Source: Marinobacter sp. ANT_B65
GTDB lineage: Bacteria; Pseudomonadota; Gammaproteobacteria; Pseudomonadales; Oleiphilaceae
Assembly: GCF_002407605.1 (NCBI RefSeq)
Contig: NZ_NXGV01000001.1
Coordinates: 866,895-930,894 of the forward strand
Length of the DNA: 64,000 nt
Reading direction: 5' to 3'
Shown here: positions 54,701-63,518 of the stretch, in pieces
How positions within the stretch are numbered: the first letter of the stretch is position 1
Layout: each line of letters starts with the position of its first letter
Program-made: the position numbers and the translations under genes
Notes under the pieces: generated by a model
The model's database searches: none
Told to the model about the DNA's origin: nothing
What the model saw: only the letters and a program-made list of their open reading frames with translations

Positions 54701-55350
54701 TAGTAAGTAATGCGGTGCTGATACCCCACGGCGTTGCCCGTATTGAAGCAGGCCCGGTAAACTGGCCGTTCGCCGGTCGCCCCTGCATTGCGTCTTATGG
54801 TTTTGCCTTGCCCCACAAGGGCCTGGAGGAATTGGTAGATGTATTCGCTCAATTGCGACTGGAATACCCTGAGCTCGTATTAATGTTGCTTAATTCAGAG
54901 CACCAGGAGCCTGTTTCTGGCGAATTTATTGAGAGTCTGCACCAGCGAATAACAACCTTGGGGCTGGAGGAATCGGTATATGCCGAACACCGCTTTTTGC
55001 CAGATGCTCAAAGCATTGGCCTGCTGCAGCAGGCTACAGTAATAGCCATGCCGTACCAGAATACGGGTGAGTCCTCCAGTGGTGCTGTGAAAATGGCCAT
55101 AGCTTCTGGTCGCCCGGTACTGGTTACGCCACTGCCTGTTTTCGCGGATGTAGCACCTGCAGTAACCATGTTGAAAGGGACTAGCGCCGAAGCTCTGAAA
55201 GAAGGCCTGGTTCAGGCTTTGGCAGGTAAAGGGTTGCCGGATTCTGGCGGAGTGACACGCTGGCGTGAATCTCGTGCTTACCCTGTGATTGCTAAGCGTA
55301 CCTTTAATATGGTGCGTTCGCTCTGGATTAACCGCCAAACAGGAGAATAA
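51745..55350 (+). CDS. Three-domain glycosyltransferase (three tandem GT-B/GT4-like modules)
   Basis: A very long glycosyltransferase of 1201 residues holding three GT-B modules. Module 1 (about 1-410) starts MKLLIDLQCLQTSSRYRGIG and carries the GT4 donor motif RHEGFGLPVLEAM near residue 317. Module 2 (about 463-825) carries KAEGFGLPLAEAM near 713. Module 3 (about 834-1201) starts RPLNIGWVSTFNQRCGLATY and has a weaker GESSSGAVKMAIASGRPV near 1108, where the first Glu of the E-x7-E motif is replaced in context. Such fused enzymes can add several sugars of a repeat unit. It overlaps its upstream neighbour (ATGA), and its 3' end overlaps the convergent 55328 gene by 23 bp. Confidence 0.9.
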   Translation: MKLLIDLQCLQTSSRYRGIGHYVNSLVKALLTINKARPQPHNITLLFNGYHPELIDELRQQWGPLLEGVHIRIFHAPPDTAESGCPNQGIIRVGESLRDEFIARLEPDFVLIGSLFEGMTDNYVCEISRARQYAVGVIGYDLIPLISPEQYLGDPLIHEWYYHKLKSLHCADVIFAISESARKEFEDHLQQPDGSVITISTACDDSYYPLDGTSEDCSHTLAELGITRRYILYSGAADERKNLNALLQAFSQLDGALKNDLGLVLVGKFSEADRAGLSRFAGNHGIPPEHIIYTGFIAQKTLNVLYNRCSVFVFPSRHEGFGLPVLEAMTCGAPVLCANTTSLPEVMGLEAAMFGPDDIPRLASLITRVVTEPEFSKQLREHGLKQSKKFCWRKTAEKLLVHAEQIVSEYRPAGKADKPDRISHLARLCSIWQMEDHRLRQIANCLAANDLALEYRLPEHQRHWRIEGPFDSSYSLALLNREIARGLTAIGQTVSLHSTEGPGDFAPSEEFLADNPDVAQMVSRSQQNMLQPEITSRNLYPPRVHDMASDTRLLHLYAWEETGFPQEWVGNFNQHLTGLTCLSEHVQKVLIDNGVCLPMAVSGCGVDHWDRVEPQAYPLVAPGFRFLHVSSCFPRKGIDAMLQAWGIAFSRHQDVTLVIKTFDNPHNNVDQLLAEHQSANPDYPRVIVIKEDLPDGQLKSLYQQCHALIAPSKAEGFGLPLAEAMLSGLPVITTGWSGQMDFCDESTAWLVRFEFEPADTHFNLSDSLWANPGVEDLASQLQVVFNASESEREHKSIMAASRLREHFTWEQVAMRLANQTESIIKRRQHENLKRPLNIGWVSTFNQRCGLATYSQHLIEQNAEDKITVFAPYTSEPETETDNSPVVKRCWQLDDNDTLEDLARQLLAENLDAVVIQMNYYFYDYQALTHLIATLKNRGLVVTLTLHSTSDPEPRKAVANLQTALELADRVIVHTVKDINCLADIGIVSNAVLIPHGVARIEAGPVNWPFAGRPCIASYGFALPHKGLEELVDVFAQLRLEYPELVLMLLNSEHQEPVSGEFIESLHQRITTLGLEESVYAEHRFLPDAQSIGLLQQATVIAMPYQNTGESSSGAVKMAIASGRPVLVTPLPVFADVAPAVTMLKGTSAEALKEGLVQALAGKGLPDSGGVTRWRESRAYPVIAKRTFNMVRSLWINRQTGE

Positions 55351-55573
55351 CCCCGGCGCCGGCCAGAGCTCCCAGAGTATTGGCGAGCATGTCATACCAG
55401 CAGAAACCAGAGCCGTAGAAACGATCCCACACTTCCTTGCCAAGGCCAATGGCAAAGGTGCCTGCCAGTGCAACTGGGAGCCCGAACGGCGCGGAGCAGA
55501 GCACTAGAACCGAAGAAACAAAAAAGTGCTGCTGCTTGTCGCGTTCACGGAGTCGCTGCCAAAAAGTGACCAT
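55328..55573 (-). CDS. Small inner-membrane protein (YfiM/DUF2279-like)
   Basis: An 81-residue protein with two or three hydrophobic segments: QQHFFVSSVLVLCSAPFGLP, then ALAGTFAIGLGKEVWDR, then a C-terminal glycine-rich helix (LANTLGALAGAGVILLF). The DKxxHF start, the GKEVWD segment and the D-N-T-G residues resemble YfiM/DUF2279 proteins of unknown function. It is convergent with the three-domain glycosyltransferase, with a 23-bp overlap of 3' ends. It stands between the glycan genes and the S-layer-like gene. AAAGAACACTTT-like sequence precedes the ATG; a GAGAAAGA site is visible on the minus strand. Confidence 0.72.
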   Translation of the reverse strand: MVTFWQRLRERDKQQHFFVSSVLVLCSAPFGLPVALAGTFAIGLGKEVWDRFYGSGFCWYDMLANTLGALAGAGVILLFGG

Positions 55574-55889
55574 AAAGTGTTCTTTCTCCGGAGGGAGGCA
55601 AAATAATTAATAATGAGGTGAGGGTGCTAACAGGAGTAAGTCTTAAAGTGGTATCACTTTCAGGTTACCGTCATCATTCTATACTGTCCAGTGAAGTGTG
55701 TATAAGTGTAATTTAATGTGTGGGTAAACATAAATTGTAGCGTTATATTAATCTTTACAAAACCCGACAGTAAGCCGGTTGACGCGGCTTCGAGGCTGCG
55801 TTATAAATCGTTCCTGAGTTGGGCGAGCCGGCCCGGAGTAGAGAGATTAAAAACCGGAATTTAAAGCGATTTCCTTGTCGCAAGCCCGG

Positions 55890-55953
55890 TAAGCTGTTAG
55901 AGTTTTGATCGGTAAAAACTCGCAGCCCTCGGCGCATAAGAATTTACAGCTTA
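55890..55953 (+). ncRNA. Leader stem-loop element A
   Basis: TAAGCTGT (55890-55897) pairs exactly with ACAGCTTA (55946-55953). Inside it, GAGTTTT (55900-55906) pairs with AAAACTC (55915-55921) around loop GATCGGTA, leaving a 24-base single-stranded arm. This is a plausible RNA domain in the 5' leader; no known riboswitch class was recognised. Confidence 0.55.
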
Positions 55954-56023
55954 AAGACCAGGCTCTTTGTGTTGTAACTGGGATGTTCTATCTTTACGGG
56001 GTAGCCGTGGAGGTAAGTACATG

Positions 56024-56067
56024 TCAGGCAGGCATCGACGGATGCCATTGGCAAATGCCAAGCCTGA
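56024..56067 (+). ncRNA. Leader three-way-junction element B
   Basis: Outer stem TCAGGC (56024-56029)/GCCTGA (56062-56067) encloses two adjacent hairpins: GGCATC-GACG-GATGCC (56031-56046) and TTGGC-AAAT-GCCAA (56048-56061). Only two unpaired bases (A56030 and A56047) remain at the junction, so the fold is compact and nearly perfect. It ends 40 bases before the start codon and 25 before the ribosome site. It may stabilise the message or control its translation. Confidence 0.7.
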
Positions 56068-56107
56068 AATTAGTCGATTCGACTTAACTAATGGAGAGTA
56101 AAAGTTT

Positions 56108-59100
56108 ATGGCAACTTACACTGTTGAAGAACAGGTTCAGCAGCTCTACGTCGGCCTTTTGGGTCGCGCTGCTGATGCGGTAGGGTTTGAATACTGGGTT
56201 AATGAGATCAACTCCGGAACGCTTACTCTGGAAGAAGTTCGTTCGAACTTTGTTAACGAGCAGGCTGAAGGTCAGGCAATTTACGACTCAGGCAATAGCC
56301 GCGCAGATATTGTTGCTGCCTTATATGACAACCTGTTTGACCGTGCCCCGGGCGCAGGCGCTGACTACTGGATTACCGGTGAAGGCGCTAGCGTTCCTGC
56401 AGATTTGCTGGTATACGCCCTTATTAATGGCGCCAGCGCGGCTGATCGTGCTGCTTTGGATGCTTCTGTGGTAGCAGCTCAGGCAGAAACAGATGCAGAT
56501 GGCGAAGTTCCAACTCCAACTGTTCCTGGCGAGACCATTCTGCTGAGCGAAGGCCGTGACGTTGTAACTGGTACTGACGACGACGACACCTTCTACGGTA
56601 ACGTTGGCCAGAACCAGGACGGCGATCTGGCTAACGAATTCGCTACTGGCGACGTTCTTGATGGTGGCGCAGGTCGCGACATGATCGAAGCGACCATGAT
56701 TCGTGATTACACATCTCAGAACGAATTCGAAGACAACGCTCTGGCTCCGCGCCCGATCACTTCGAACATTGAAGAAGTTTACATCGAAGCTCTGGAAGAT
56801 GTGACCATCAACACTACTCGCATGGCGAACGTAGAAGAATACTGGTCCAACTTCAGCGATGCTGATGTGTCTTTCGTAAACGTGAACCTGAACGGCAGCA
56901 ACCTGAACGTTACCAAGGATGTTACCTTCGGTATTCGCGATACCCGTTTTGATACTGACTTCTCCGCAACGTTTGACAGCCAGTCGCTGCTGCGCGCTCC
57001 GGAAGAAGCAAGCAACTCCCAGCTGGAAATCCGCATTGCGGACGTTAGCACTCAAACGCCGGCTACTCCTTTGGCGAACGTAAGTGTAACGCTTGGTTTT
57101 GAATTGGGTGGTCAATCGTTTGTTCTGGCAGACGTTGTTTCTACAGACGGTACTTATCAGGGTCTGGTAGATGCTATCGATGCGGCTTTGGCTACTCAGG
57201 GTCTTTCTGCCCTGCAAGTTACTCTGTCCGAGCCTTACACCACAGTAACTGTTGCTGGTAACACCGTAACCCTGCCGTTCACTGCACAGGAAATTCTGGT
57301 GACAGATCCTGATGGTGAGACATTCGGTGAGGTTGACTTTACTCAGGCTGCAATCGCATCTGTACCTGGTGGCTTCCTTGTTGCAGGTAACGCTGAGCCG
57401 GTTGATCCGTCAGTAACCAGCAACCTGATTGAGACTAACCTGATCCTGGACAACGCAGGTCGCGGCTCTATCGCCGGCAATGTAACCATTGGTGGCGAGT
57501 CTAACTCTGATATTGGTGTAGAGCGTTTCAACGTATCTGTAGATCGCGGTAGCAAGATTGCTTCACTGGTTCAGTCTGGTGCTAACAGCAGCGAGTTGGA
57601 AGAGATTTACATCGACTCTATGGGTGCAAATGGCGATCTGTACATTGGTACGGTTGATGCCGACCTGAACGTGATCAATGCGACTGCTTTTGAAGGCGCT
57701 AACCTGAGCATCGGTGAAGGCGGTCCTGTTAGTGATCTGGTAGTTTTCAACAGCTCTGGTTCATCAACAAATGTAACTTTCATTGCCGATTACGACGGAA
57801 ATGGTCGTGCTTCTGACGCGCAGGCTTTCACCATTAACACCGGTGTAGGCAGTGATGTTATTACTGCTGATGTGACTGGCACCTCAACTTCTGGTAGTAC
57901 CACAGCTAGTGTGACTATCACTTCAGCTGGCGGTGATAACATTGTTACCTTGACTTCAGATAACACTGAAATCAACGAAGCCTTCGTCACTTTGGGTTCT
58001 GGTTCAGACACGGTTACAGGTGAAGAAACTCATCTGACAGCCAGCACTGGCGCAGGCAGTGACGTTATCTACACCGAGAACACTGGTGACAAAGCTATAG
58101 CAGAACTGTTTGCTGGTGGTGCTAACCTGGGGACTACCGGTGCCGGTACTGCAGCATTGGTTAATGCTTCCCAGCTTCTATACGGCCGTTCAGTTCAAGT
58201 GACTGTGGCAATGCCGGAAGAATTGGTCACAATGACTGATGCTGATTCCTTCGTTGACGGTTATGAAGTTACCGCTGAGATTGAAGCTAGCCAAGGCTAT
58301 CTGACTACTGAGCGTGACCTGTACGAAGCTGCTGCCCGTGCTATCAACAACGACCCTGTTGTTAACAAGCTGGTTGAAGCCAGTGTTGACAGCAATGGAA
58401 CCCTGATAGTCGAGTATTTGGTAGACGGCGTAACAGCCGGTACTGAGACTATGGTACAGCTGGAAGTTCTGGGCGACTGGACAGATCTATCTTCTGCCGA
58501 GCAGGGCAACGTGCTTGCAGGTATTCAGGAAGCCTATTCTGACTCCAGCATCGCTTCTGTTGATGTAGGTAACCTGTATGATGGCACTGTAGCTGAAGCT
58601 GTTGTTGTAACTACCAATGGTACGGATTCCGCTACTAACGGTGTTAACACAGTGAATGCAGGCGCAGGCGACGACGTGATCGTACTGAGCTCCAACGATA
58701 GCACTGTTGATACTGTTGTATTTGATCAAGGTGGTTTCGGCAACGACACTATCGTTCACTACGATGATGTTAGTGGCGGTGACGTTCTGGACTTCAGTGG
58801 ATGGTTGAACAATGTAACCTCAGCGTCTGGATCTACAGATTCTCAGGTTCGTGTTGCAGGAAGTGTTATTGACCTGACCGCAGCTGCTGGCGCAATTACA
58901 GATAATGCTGTAGTTGTTACTCAGCTTGAAGAAGTTGACGCTTCTCTGAACTTCGCGACAATGACCAATGCTCAGGTATTGGCAGGGTTGAATGCTAACT
59001 TCACTCAGGCCGCTGCTACACCTTTCTTGGTTGGCGACGCTCAGAAGTCTATCGTAATGGTTGAAAACTGGGACGGCGGTGTTGCTGACGATAACCTTGG

Positions 59101-59230
59101 TGAGTACAAGGTTTATGAAGTGTCTTACAGCACTACAGGCTCGGCCTTCACTTCAGCTACACTGGTAGGCAGTGTAGACTTTGGTGACTCGCTTGACGCT
59201 GCTAGCATGGACGCAACTAACGTTGCTTAA
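56108..59230 (+). CDS. Large secreted S-layer-like / RTX-like protein with N-terminal DUF4214 repeats
   Basis: A 1040-residue, cysteine-free, strongly acidic protein without a Sec signal. Residues about 5-115 hold two DUF4214-type units (EQVQQLYVGLLGRAADAVGF and DIVAALYDNLFDRAPGAGAD). Residues about 150-200 hold RTX-like calcium stretches (GRDVVTGTDDDDTFYGN, DVLDGGAGRDMIEA), repeated near 855-900 (NAGAGDDVIVL, GGFGNDTIVHYDD). The middle is Thr/Ser/Val/Asn-rich beta structure. The C-terminus (VDFGDSLDAASMDATNVA) is acidic and small-residue rich, as in type I secretion signals. Codons favour GTT, GCT, AAC and GGT more than neighbours, which suggests very high expression. Flanked by a structured leader and a strong terminator. 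Likely substrate of the system at 43.4-48.0 kb. Confidence 0.85.
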   Translation: MATYTVEEQVQQLYVGLLGRAADAVGFEYWVNEINSGTLTLEEVRSNFVNEQAEGQAIYDSGNSRADIVAALYDNLFDRAPGAGADYWITGEGASVPADLLVYALINGASAADRAALDASVVAAQAETDADGEVPTPTVPGETILLSEGRDVVTGTDDDDTFYGNVGQNQDGDLANEFATGDVLDGGAGRDMIEATMIRDYTSQNEFEDNALAPRPITSNIEEVYIEALEDVTINTTRMANVEEYWSNFSDADVSFVNVNLNGSNLNVTKDVTFGIRDTRFDTDFSATFDSQSLLRAPEEASNSQLEIRIADVSTQTPATPLANVSVTLGFELGGQSFVLADVVSTDGTYQGLVDAIDAALATQGLSALQVTLSEPYTTVTVAGNTVTLPFTAQEILVTDPDGETFGEVDFTQAAIASVPGGFLVAGNAEPVDPSVTSNLIETNLILDNAGRGSIAGNVTIGGESNSDIGVERFNVSVDRGSKIASLVQSGANSSELEEIYIDSMGANGDLYIGTVDADLNVINATAFEGANLSIGEGGPVSDLVVFNSSGSSTNVTFIADYDGNGRASDAQAFTINTGVGSDVITADVTGTSTSGSTTASVTITSAGGDNIVTLTSDNTEINEAFVTLGSGSDTVTGEETHLTASTGAGSDVIYTENTGDKAIAELFAGGANLGTTGAGTAALVNASQLLYGRSVQVTVAMPEELVTMTDADSFVDGYEVTAEIEASQGYLTTERDLYEAAARAINNDPVVNKLVEASVDSNGTLIVEYLVDGVTAGTETMVQLEVLGDWTDLSSAEQGNVLAGIQEAYSDSSIASVDVGNLYDGTVAEAVVVTTNGTDSATNGVNTVNAGAGDDVIVLSSNDSTVDTVVFDQGGFGNDTIVHYDDVSGGDVLDFSGWLNNVTSASGSTDSQVRVAGSVIDLTAAAGAITDNAVVVTQLEEVDASLNFATMTNAQVLAGLNANFTQAAATPFLVGDAQKSIVMVENWDGGVADDNLGEYKVYEVSYSTTGSAFTSATLVGSVDFGDSLDAASMDATNVA

Positions 59231-59324
59231 TGCATAGGCGTTGATTGAGAACTACAGGTGAGCGGCTTTGGCCTGGTAGCCTGATTCCTTAAAGCAGCTT
59301 CTGGTTGCGAGTGAGGAAGACAAG

Positions 59325-59353
59325 AAAACCCCGATCTTCGGATCGGGGTTTTT
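59325..59353 (+). terminator. Strong rho-independent terminator of the S-layer-like gene
   Basis: AAAACCCCGATC, UUCG-type loop TTCG, then GATCGGGGTTTTT (59341-59353): a perfect 12-bp stem with a stable tetraloop and T-run, 95 bp after the stop codon. It isolates the secreted-protein transcript from sapC. Confidence 0.95.
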
Positions 59354-59438
59354 GCGTCTGTTTCTTGTCATTTATCTGCCTTGATGCAGATGTGGTATCC
59401 TCCGTTCATACCCAGAACCCAGTAAATATGAGGTGTAC

Positions 59439-60242
59439 ATGTCCGATTATGTGCCATTAAGCAAAACCGTCCATAGTAAGTCAGGGTTGGTTTCAGCGGA
59501 TTGCTCTTTTGCGCTTGAGCAAACCCTTGTTCCGGTAGTTGCAGAAGAGTTGCCACAGGTTGTGCCTACCATGGCTATTGGCTTTGTGCAGTCTGTAAAT
59601 GGCAAAAGCTTTGAGTTGGTCGCCCTGCAGTCTCTGCAGGCCGGTGTGAATGTCTATGTGCACACCAGTGGGCAGTGGATAGGTGGCTATCGCCCCGCCT
59701 GGTATCGGGCTCACCCGTTCCGATTATTGAAGGGGAAGCAGAGTAATCGTTATGTGGTATGTGTAAATGAGGCTTCGCCGGCTTTTGAAAAAAATGCAAG
59801 TGAGCAGGCTGTAAGGCTCTTCGATGATGAGGGCAATCTCACGCAGCGTACTCAGGGTATTACCGGCTTCCTGGAAAAGCTCCAGAAAGCCACGGCTGTA
59901 ACTCAGGCATTGGTGAGGCAGTTGGGAGATGCAGGTGTCGTTGCGCCCTGGCCATTGACGACAAGGCGTTCTGCGAAAGAAGAAGGGCAAAAAATTGAAG
60001 GTCTGTATCATATCGATGAGGCAGCATTGAGGGCCCTCAATCCAGATGTGCTGGGCCAGCTTGTTGGTAGCGGTGCCTTGTCGGTGGCATATGCCCAGTT
60101 ACTCTCAGAGCATCGTCTTCAGGGGTTGTCGCGGCTATACGGGTTGCGCAGCGAGGCCAATCAACAGGTTAAGTCTGCAAGCGATGTTGATCTGGAAGAC
60201 CTTTTCGGCGAAGACGATGATGATCTGAGCTTTAACTTCTGA
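59439..60242 (+). CDS. SapC-family protein
   Basis: Cytoplasmic-looking protein of 267 residues of the SapC family, named from the Campylobacter S-layer locus and of unknown mechanism. Recognisable stretches are PTMAIGFVQSVNGKSFELVA, GQWIGGYRPAWYRAHPFRLL and CVNEASPAF, with a helical region around LFDDEGNLTQRTQGITGFLE. The C-terminus is very acidic (DLEDLFGEDDDDLSFNF). No signal peptide or membrane segment. The ATG at 59439 with GAGG five bases upstream is used. Its place directly after the large secreted protein supports a role in its secretion or assembly. SapC genes are commonly adjacent to type I-secreted S-layer proteins; the function itself is inference. Confidence 0.85.
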   Translation: MSDYVPLSKTVHSKSGLVSADCSFALEQTLVPVVAEELPQVVPTMAIGFVQSVNGKSFELVALQSLQAGVNVYVHTSGQWIGGYRPAWYRAHPFRLLKGKQSNRYVVCVNEASPAFEKNASEQAVRLFDDEGNLTQRTQGITGFLEKLQKATAVTQALVRQLGDAGVVAPWPLTTRRSAKEEGQKIEGLYHIDEAALRALNPDVLGQLVGSGALSVAYAQLLSEHRLQGLSRLYGLRSEANQQVKSASDVDLEDLFGEDDDDLSFNF

Positions 60243-60384
60243 GCTGAGTGGGTATCAAGTGCTAAAAGCAGGTATTGCATTGTTACTTTTCCATAATGCT
60301 ACCTGGATAACAGTTTCACGTCAGTATGGTAAACTGCGCGGTTTTGAGCACCCAATTCAGGGGTGTTGAAATAGTACCGTGCTC

Positions 60385-60400
60385 GGAGAGCCATTTGTTG
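60385..60400 (+). promoter_or_regulatory. Ribosome site deciding a TTG start
   Basis: GGAGAG at 60385-60390, seven bases, then TTG at 60398. It fixes the start of the WbpZ-like transferase at a rare codon. Confidence 0.65.
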
Positions 60401-61519
60401 AACGTGCTACAGTTTTATCGCACCTATATGCCCGAATCCCATGGTGGTATCGAGGAGGCCATACGGCAGATCTGCATTGGGTCGGGCAAGTTTGGCGTTC
60501 GGCACCGGGTGCTTACGCTGGCTAATATAAAGTGCGTGGAGGAAATCGAGCGCCCGGAGGCCAGGGTCATCCGTGCTCCCCTTCAGCTGGCTCCAGCTTC
60601 CTGTTCCATGGGCTATGAACTCTTCCGGCTGTATCGCGAACAAGCTGAGTGGGCAGATGTTATTCATATACATTACCCATGGCCGTTTGCTGATCTCGTT
60701 CACTTATTGTCTGGTGTACGCAAGCCGGTGGTATTGACCTACCATTCGGATATTATCCGCCAGCGTATGCTGGAGCGTCTTTATCGCCCTTTGAGGTCCC
60801 GGTTTTTCTCCCGGGTTGACTCCATTGTGGCTACTTCGCCGGATTATTATGCCTCCAGTCCTGTACTGAGTGGGCTGGGTGATAAATGCTCCATAATCCC
60901 CCTTGGGCTCAGCCCCGAAAGCTATACACCACCGGGCCAGCAGGCTCTTGCACAGGTTTTACAGCGATACGGCAATGGTTTTTTTCTGTTTGTGGGGGTG
61001 CTCCGGTATTACAAGGGGTTGAGCACCCTGTTAGACGCAGCTGCTCAATGTAAGCTGCCGGTGGTCATTGCCGGGCATGGGCCAGAAGAGAGCAGGCTCA
61101 AGGCCCAGGCGGCGGCCCTTGGGCTCACCAATGTTCATTTTACAGGCTTCGTAAGTGACGATGAAAAACAGGCATTGTTCGATCAGTGCCTGGGTGTTGT
61201 GTTTCCGTCTTGTGTGCGCTCAGAGGCTTTTGGTGTAACTCTGCTGGAGGGGCAGTTGCATGCCAAACCACTGATCAGCTGTGACATAGGAACCGGAACC
61301 ACGTTTGTGAATCAGGCCGGAATAACCGGGCTGGTTATCCCCCCCAATAATGCAGCTGCCCTTGCCCGGGCAATGGAATCTCTCGCCGAAAACCCCGCCC
61401 AGGCTACTCAGATGGGCCGGGCAGGGCGCGAGAGGCTGGAGCAGGTGTTCTCCGGCGAAAAAGTAGGGCGCGCTTATTCAGATATCTATCAGCGACTGGG
61501 AGCCAGCGTTCAGCCATAA
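60398..61519 (+). CDS. GT4 glycosyltransferase (WbpZ-like)
   Basis: GT-B glycosyltransferase of 373 residues. The N-terminus LNVLQFYRTYMPESHGGIEE is typical of WbpZ-like mannosyl/rhamnosyl transferases. The C-terminal donor domain has FVGVLRYYKGLSTLLDAA, VIAGHGPEESRLKAQA, and SEAFGVTLLEGQLHAKPLIS with the E-x7-E pair. The TTG at 60398 is chosen: GGAGAG at 60385-60390 is 7 bases upstream and homology starts exactly there; the frame is open back to 60326, but those 24 residues are unlike the family. Followed by gmd and rmd, which make GDP-D-rhamnose, the likely donor. Confidence 0.88.
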   Translation: MNVLQFYRTYMPESHGGIEEAIRQICIGSGKFGVRHRVLTLANIKCVEEIERPEARVIRAPLQLAPASCSMGYELFRLYREQAEWADVIHIHYPWPFADLVHLLSGVRKPVVLTYHSDIIRQRMLERLYRPLRSRFFSRVDSIVATSPDYYASSPVLSGLGDKCSIIPLGLSPESYTPPGQQALAQVLQRYGNGFFLFVGVLRYYKGLSTLLDAAAQCKLPVVIAGHGPEESRLKAQAAALGLTNVHFTGFVSDDEKQALFDQCLGVVFPSCVRSEAFGVTLLEGQLHAKPLISCDIGTGTTFVNQAGITGLVIPPNNAAALARAMESLAENPAQATQMGRAGRERLEQVFSGEKVGRAYSDIYQRLGASVQP

Positions 61520-61561
61520 ATTGGTTGACGTTAATGCTGCCATGACATTTAAAGTGAGTAG

Positions 61562-62605
<1,044 letters not shown>

Positions 62606-62627
62606 AGAGCCAGCAGCAGGAGGCGAT

Positions 62628-63518
62628 ATGAAACGTATTCTGGTAACTGGAGCAAGCGGCTTTACCGGCCGCTTTGTGGTCAGGTTGCTGCTTGAGCGTG
62701 GCTACGATGTTTACTCCATGGGTGCCAGTGGCGAGGATGGAGAGAATGTCGTTGCGGCAAATATGCAGGACAGGGCCTCGCTGGAGTCAGTTGCCCGGCA
62801 AGTGCGTCCTCATGGTGTTGTGCATCTGGCGGCATTGTCTTTCGTTGCCCATGGTGTTGCTGAAGAGTTTTACCGTGTAAACACGATCGGCACGCTCAAT
62901 CTTCTGGAAGTGCTGAGTGAACTTGAGGTTGTGCCTTCCCGAATTATTGTGGCAAGCAGTGCCAATGTTTATGGCACGCCAGCAGTAGAACGGATCAGCG
63001 AAGGCCAGTGCCCTGCACCGGTTAATCATTATGGTGCCAGCAAGCTGGCTATGGAGCACCTGGTTACAGCCGGGTTCGGGCACTTACCTGTGACTGTTAC
63101 CCGGCCTTTCAACTATACCGGGCCTGGGCAGCAAGAGCGGTTTTTGATCCCTAAAATCGTGAGCCATTTTGTCCGTCGTGAATCGACCATAGAGCTGGGC
63201 AACCTTGATGTAAGCCGGGATTTTTCCGATGTGAGGGATATTGCCCGCTATTATGTGCAGCTTCTGGAAGCAGACAGTAGTGTTTCACCGGTTAACCTGT
63301 GTTCGGGCCAGGCCTACTCAATCTCCCAGGTGCTGGACATGATGGCGGCGATAGCGGGTTACCGTATACAGGTAGAGATTAACCCGCAGTTTGTACGGGC
63401 TAACGAGATTCCTTTGCTTGTGGGGGATAGCAGCCGGCTTGTGGGTGTTATCGGCAGCCAGCCGTTGATTCCGTTTTCTCAGACTTTGCAGGACATGTAC
63501 AGCCTGGGTGAGCTGTGA
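62628..63518 (+). CDS. rmd: GDP-6-deoxy-D-mannose reductase
   Basis: Reduces GDP-4-keto-6-deoxymannose to GDP-D-rhamnose. SDR of 296 residues: RILVTGASGFTGRFVVRLLL, HLAALSFVAH, ASSANVYGTP, catalytic YGASKLAMEHL, and RPFNYTGPGQQERFLIPKIV, the pattern of Rmd rather than of fucose synthase. AGGAGG stands just before the ATG at 62628; an earlier start at 62580 would overlap gmd. Its stop overlaps the GTG of the next glycosyltransferase by 4 bp. gmd-rmd-GT with wzm-wzt recalls the D-rhamnan (A-band) cluster of Pseudomonas aeruginosa. Confidence 0.92.
   Translation: MKRILVTGASGFTGRFVVRLLLERGYDVYSMGASGEDGENVVAANMQDRASLESVARQVRPHGVVHLAALSFVAHGVAEEFYRVNTIGTLNLLEVLSELEVVPSRIIVASSANVYGTPAVERISEGQCPAPVNHYGASKLAMEHLVTAGFGHLPVTVTRPFNYTGPGQQERFLIPKIVSHFVRRESTIELGNLDVSRDFSDVRDIARYYVQLLEADSSVSPVNLCSGQAYSISQVLDMMAAIAGYRIQVEINPQFVRANEIPLLVGDSSRLVGVIGSQPLIPFSQTLQDMYSLGEL

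Larger units (their letters stand above)
55574..56107. promoter_or_regulatory. Promoter region and long structured leader of the S-layer-like gene
   Basis: A 534-bp region without a convincing gene. The first 300 bp are AT-rich and should hold the promoter of the large secreted protein (TATATTAAT near 55744-55752 is a possible -10). The rest appears to be a long transcribed leader with several good stems (listed separately). A GGAGAG ribosome site lies at 56093-56098. An open frame at 55905-56087 has no family resemblance and overlaps the stems, so it is not called. Confidence 0.6.

Noticed and set aside
55890..56067. Cyclic-di-GMP (GEMM) or other known riboswitch in the leader
   Set aside because: A short TACGGGGTAGCCGTGG stretch recalls part of GEMM-I, but the conserved GCACAGGGCAAACC and ACGCAAAGCC cores are absent.
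55905..56087. Small open frame in the leader of the S-layer-like gene
   Set aside because: Overlaps strong RNA stems, no ribosome site, no similarity to anything recognised.
56321..57217. Minus-strand open frame of 298 codons inside the S-layer-like gene
   Set aside because: Shadow frame opposite a gene with strong codon bias; no ribosome site or recognisable domain.
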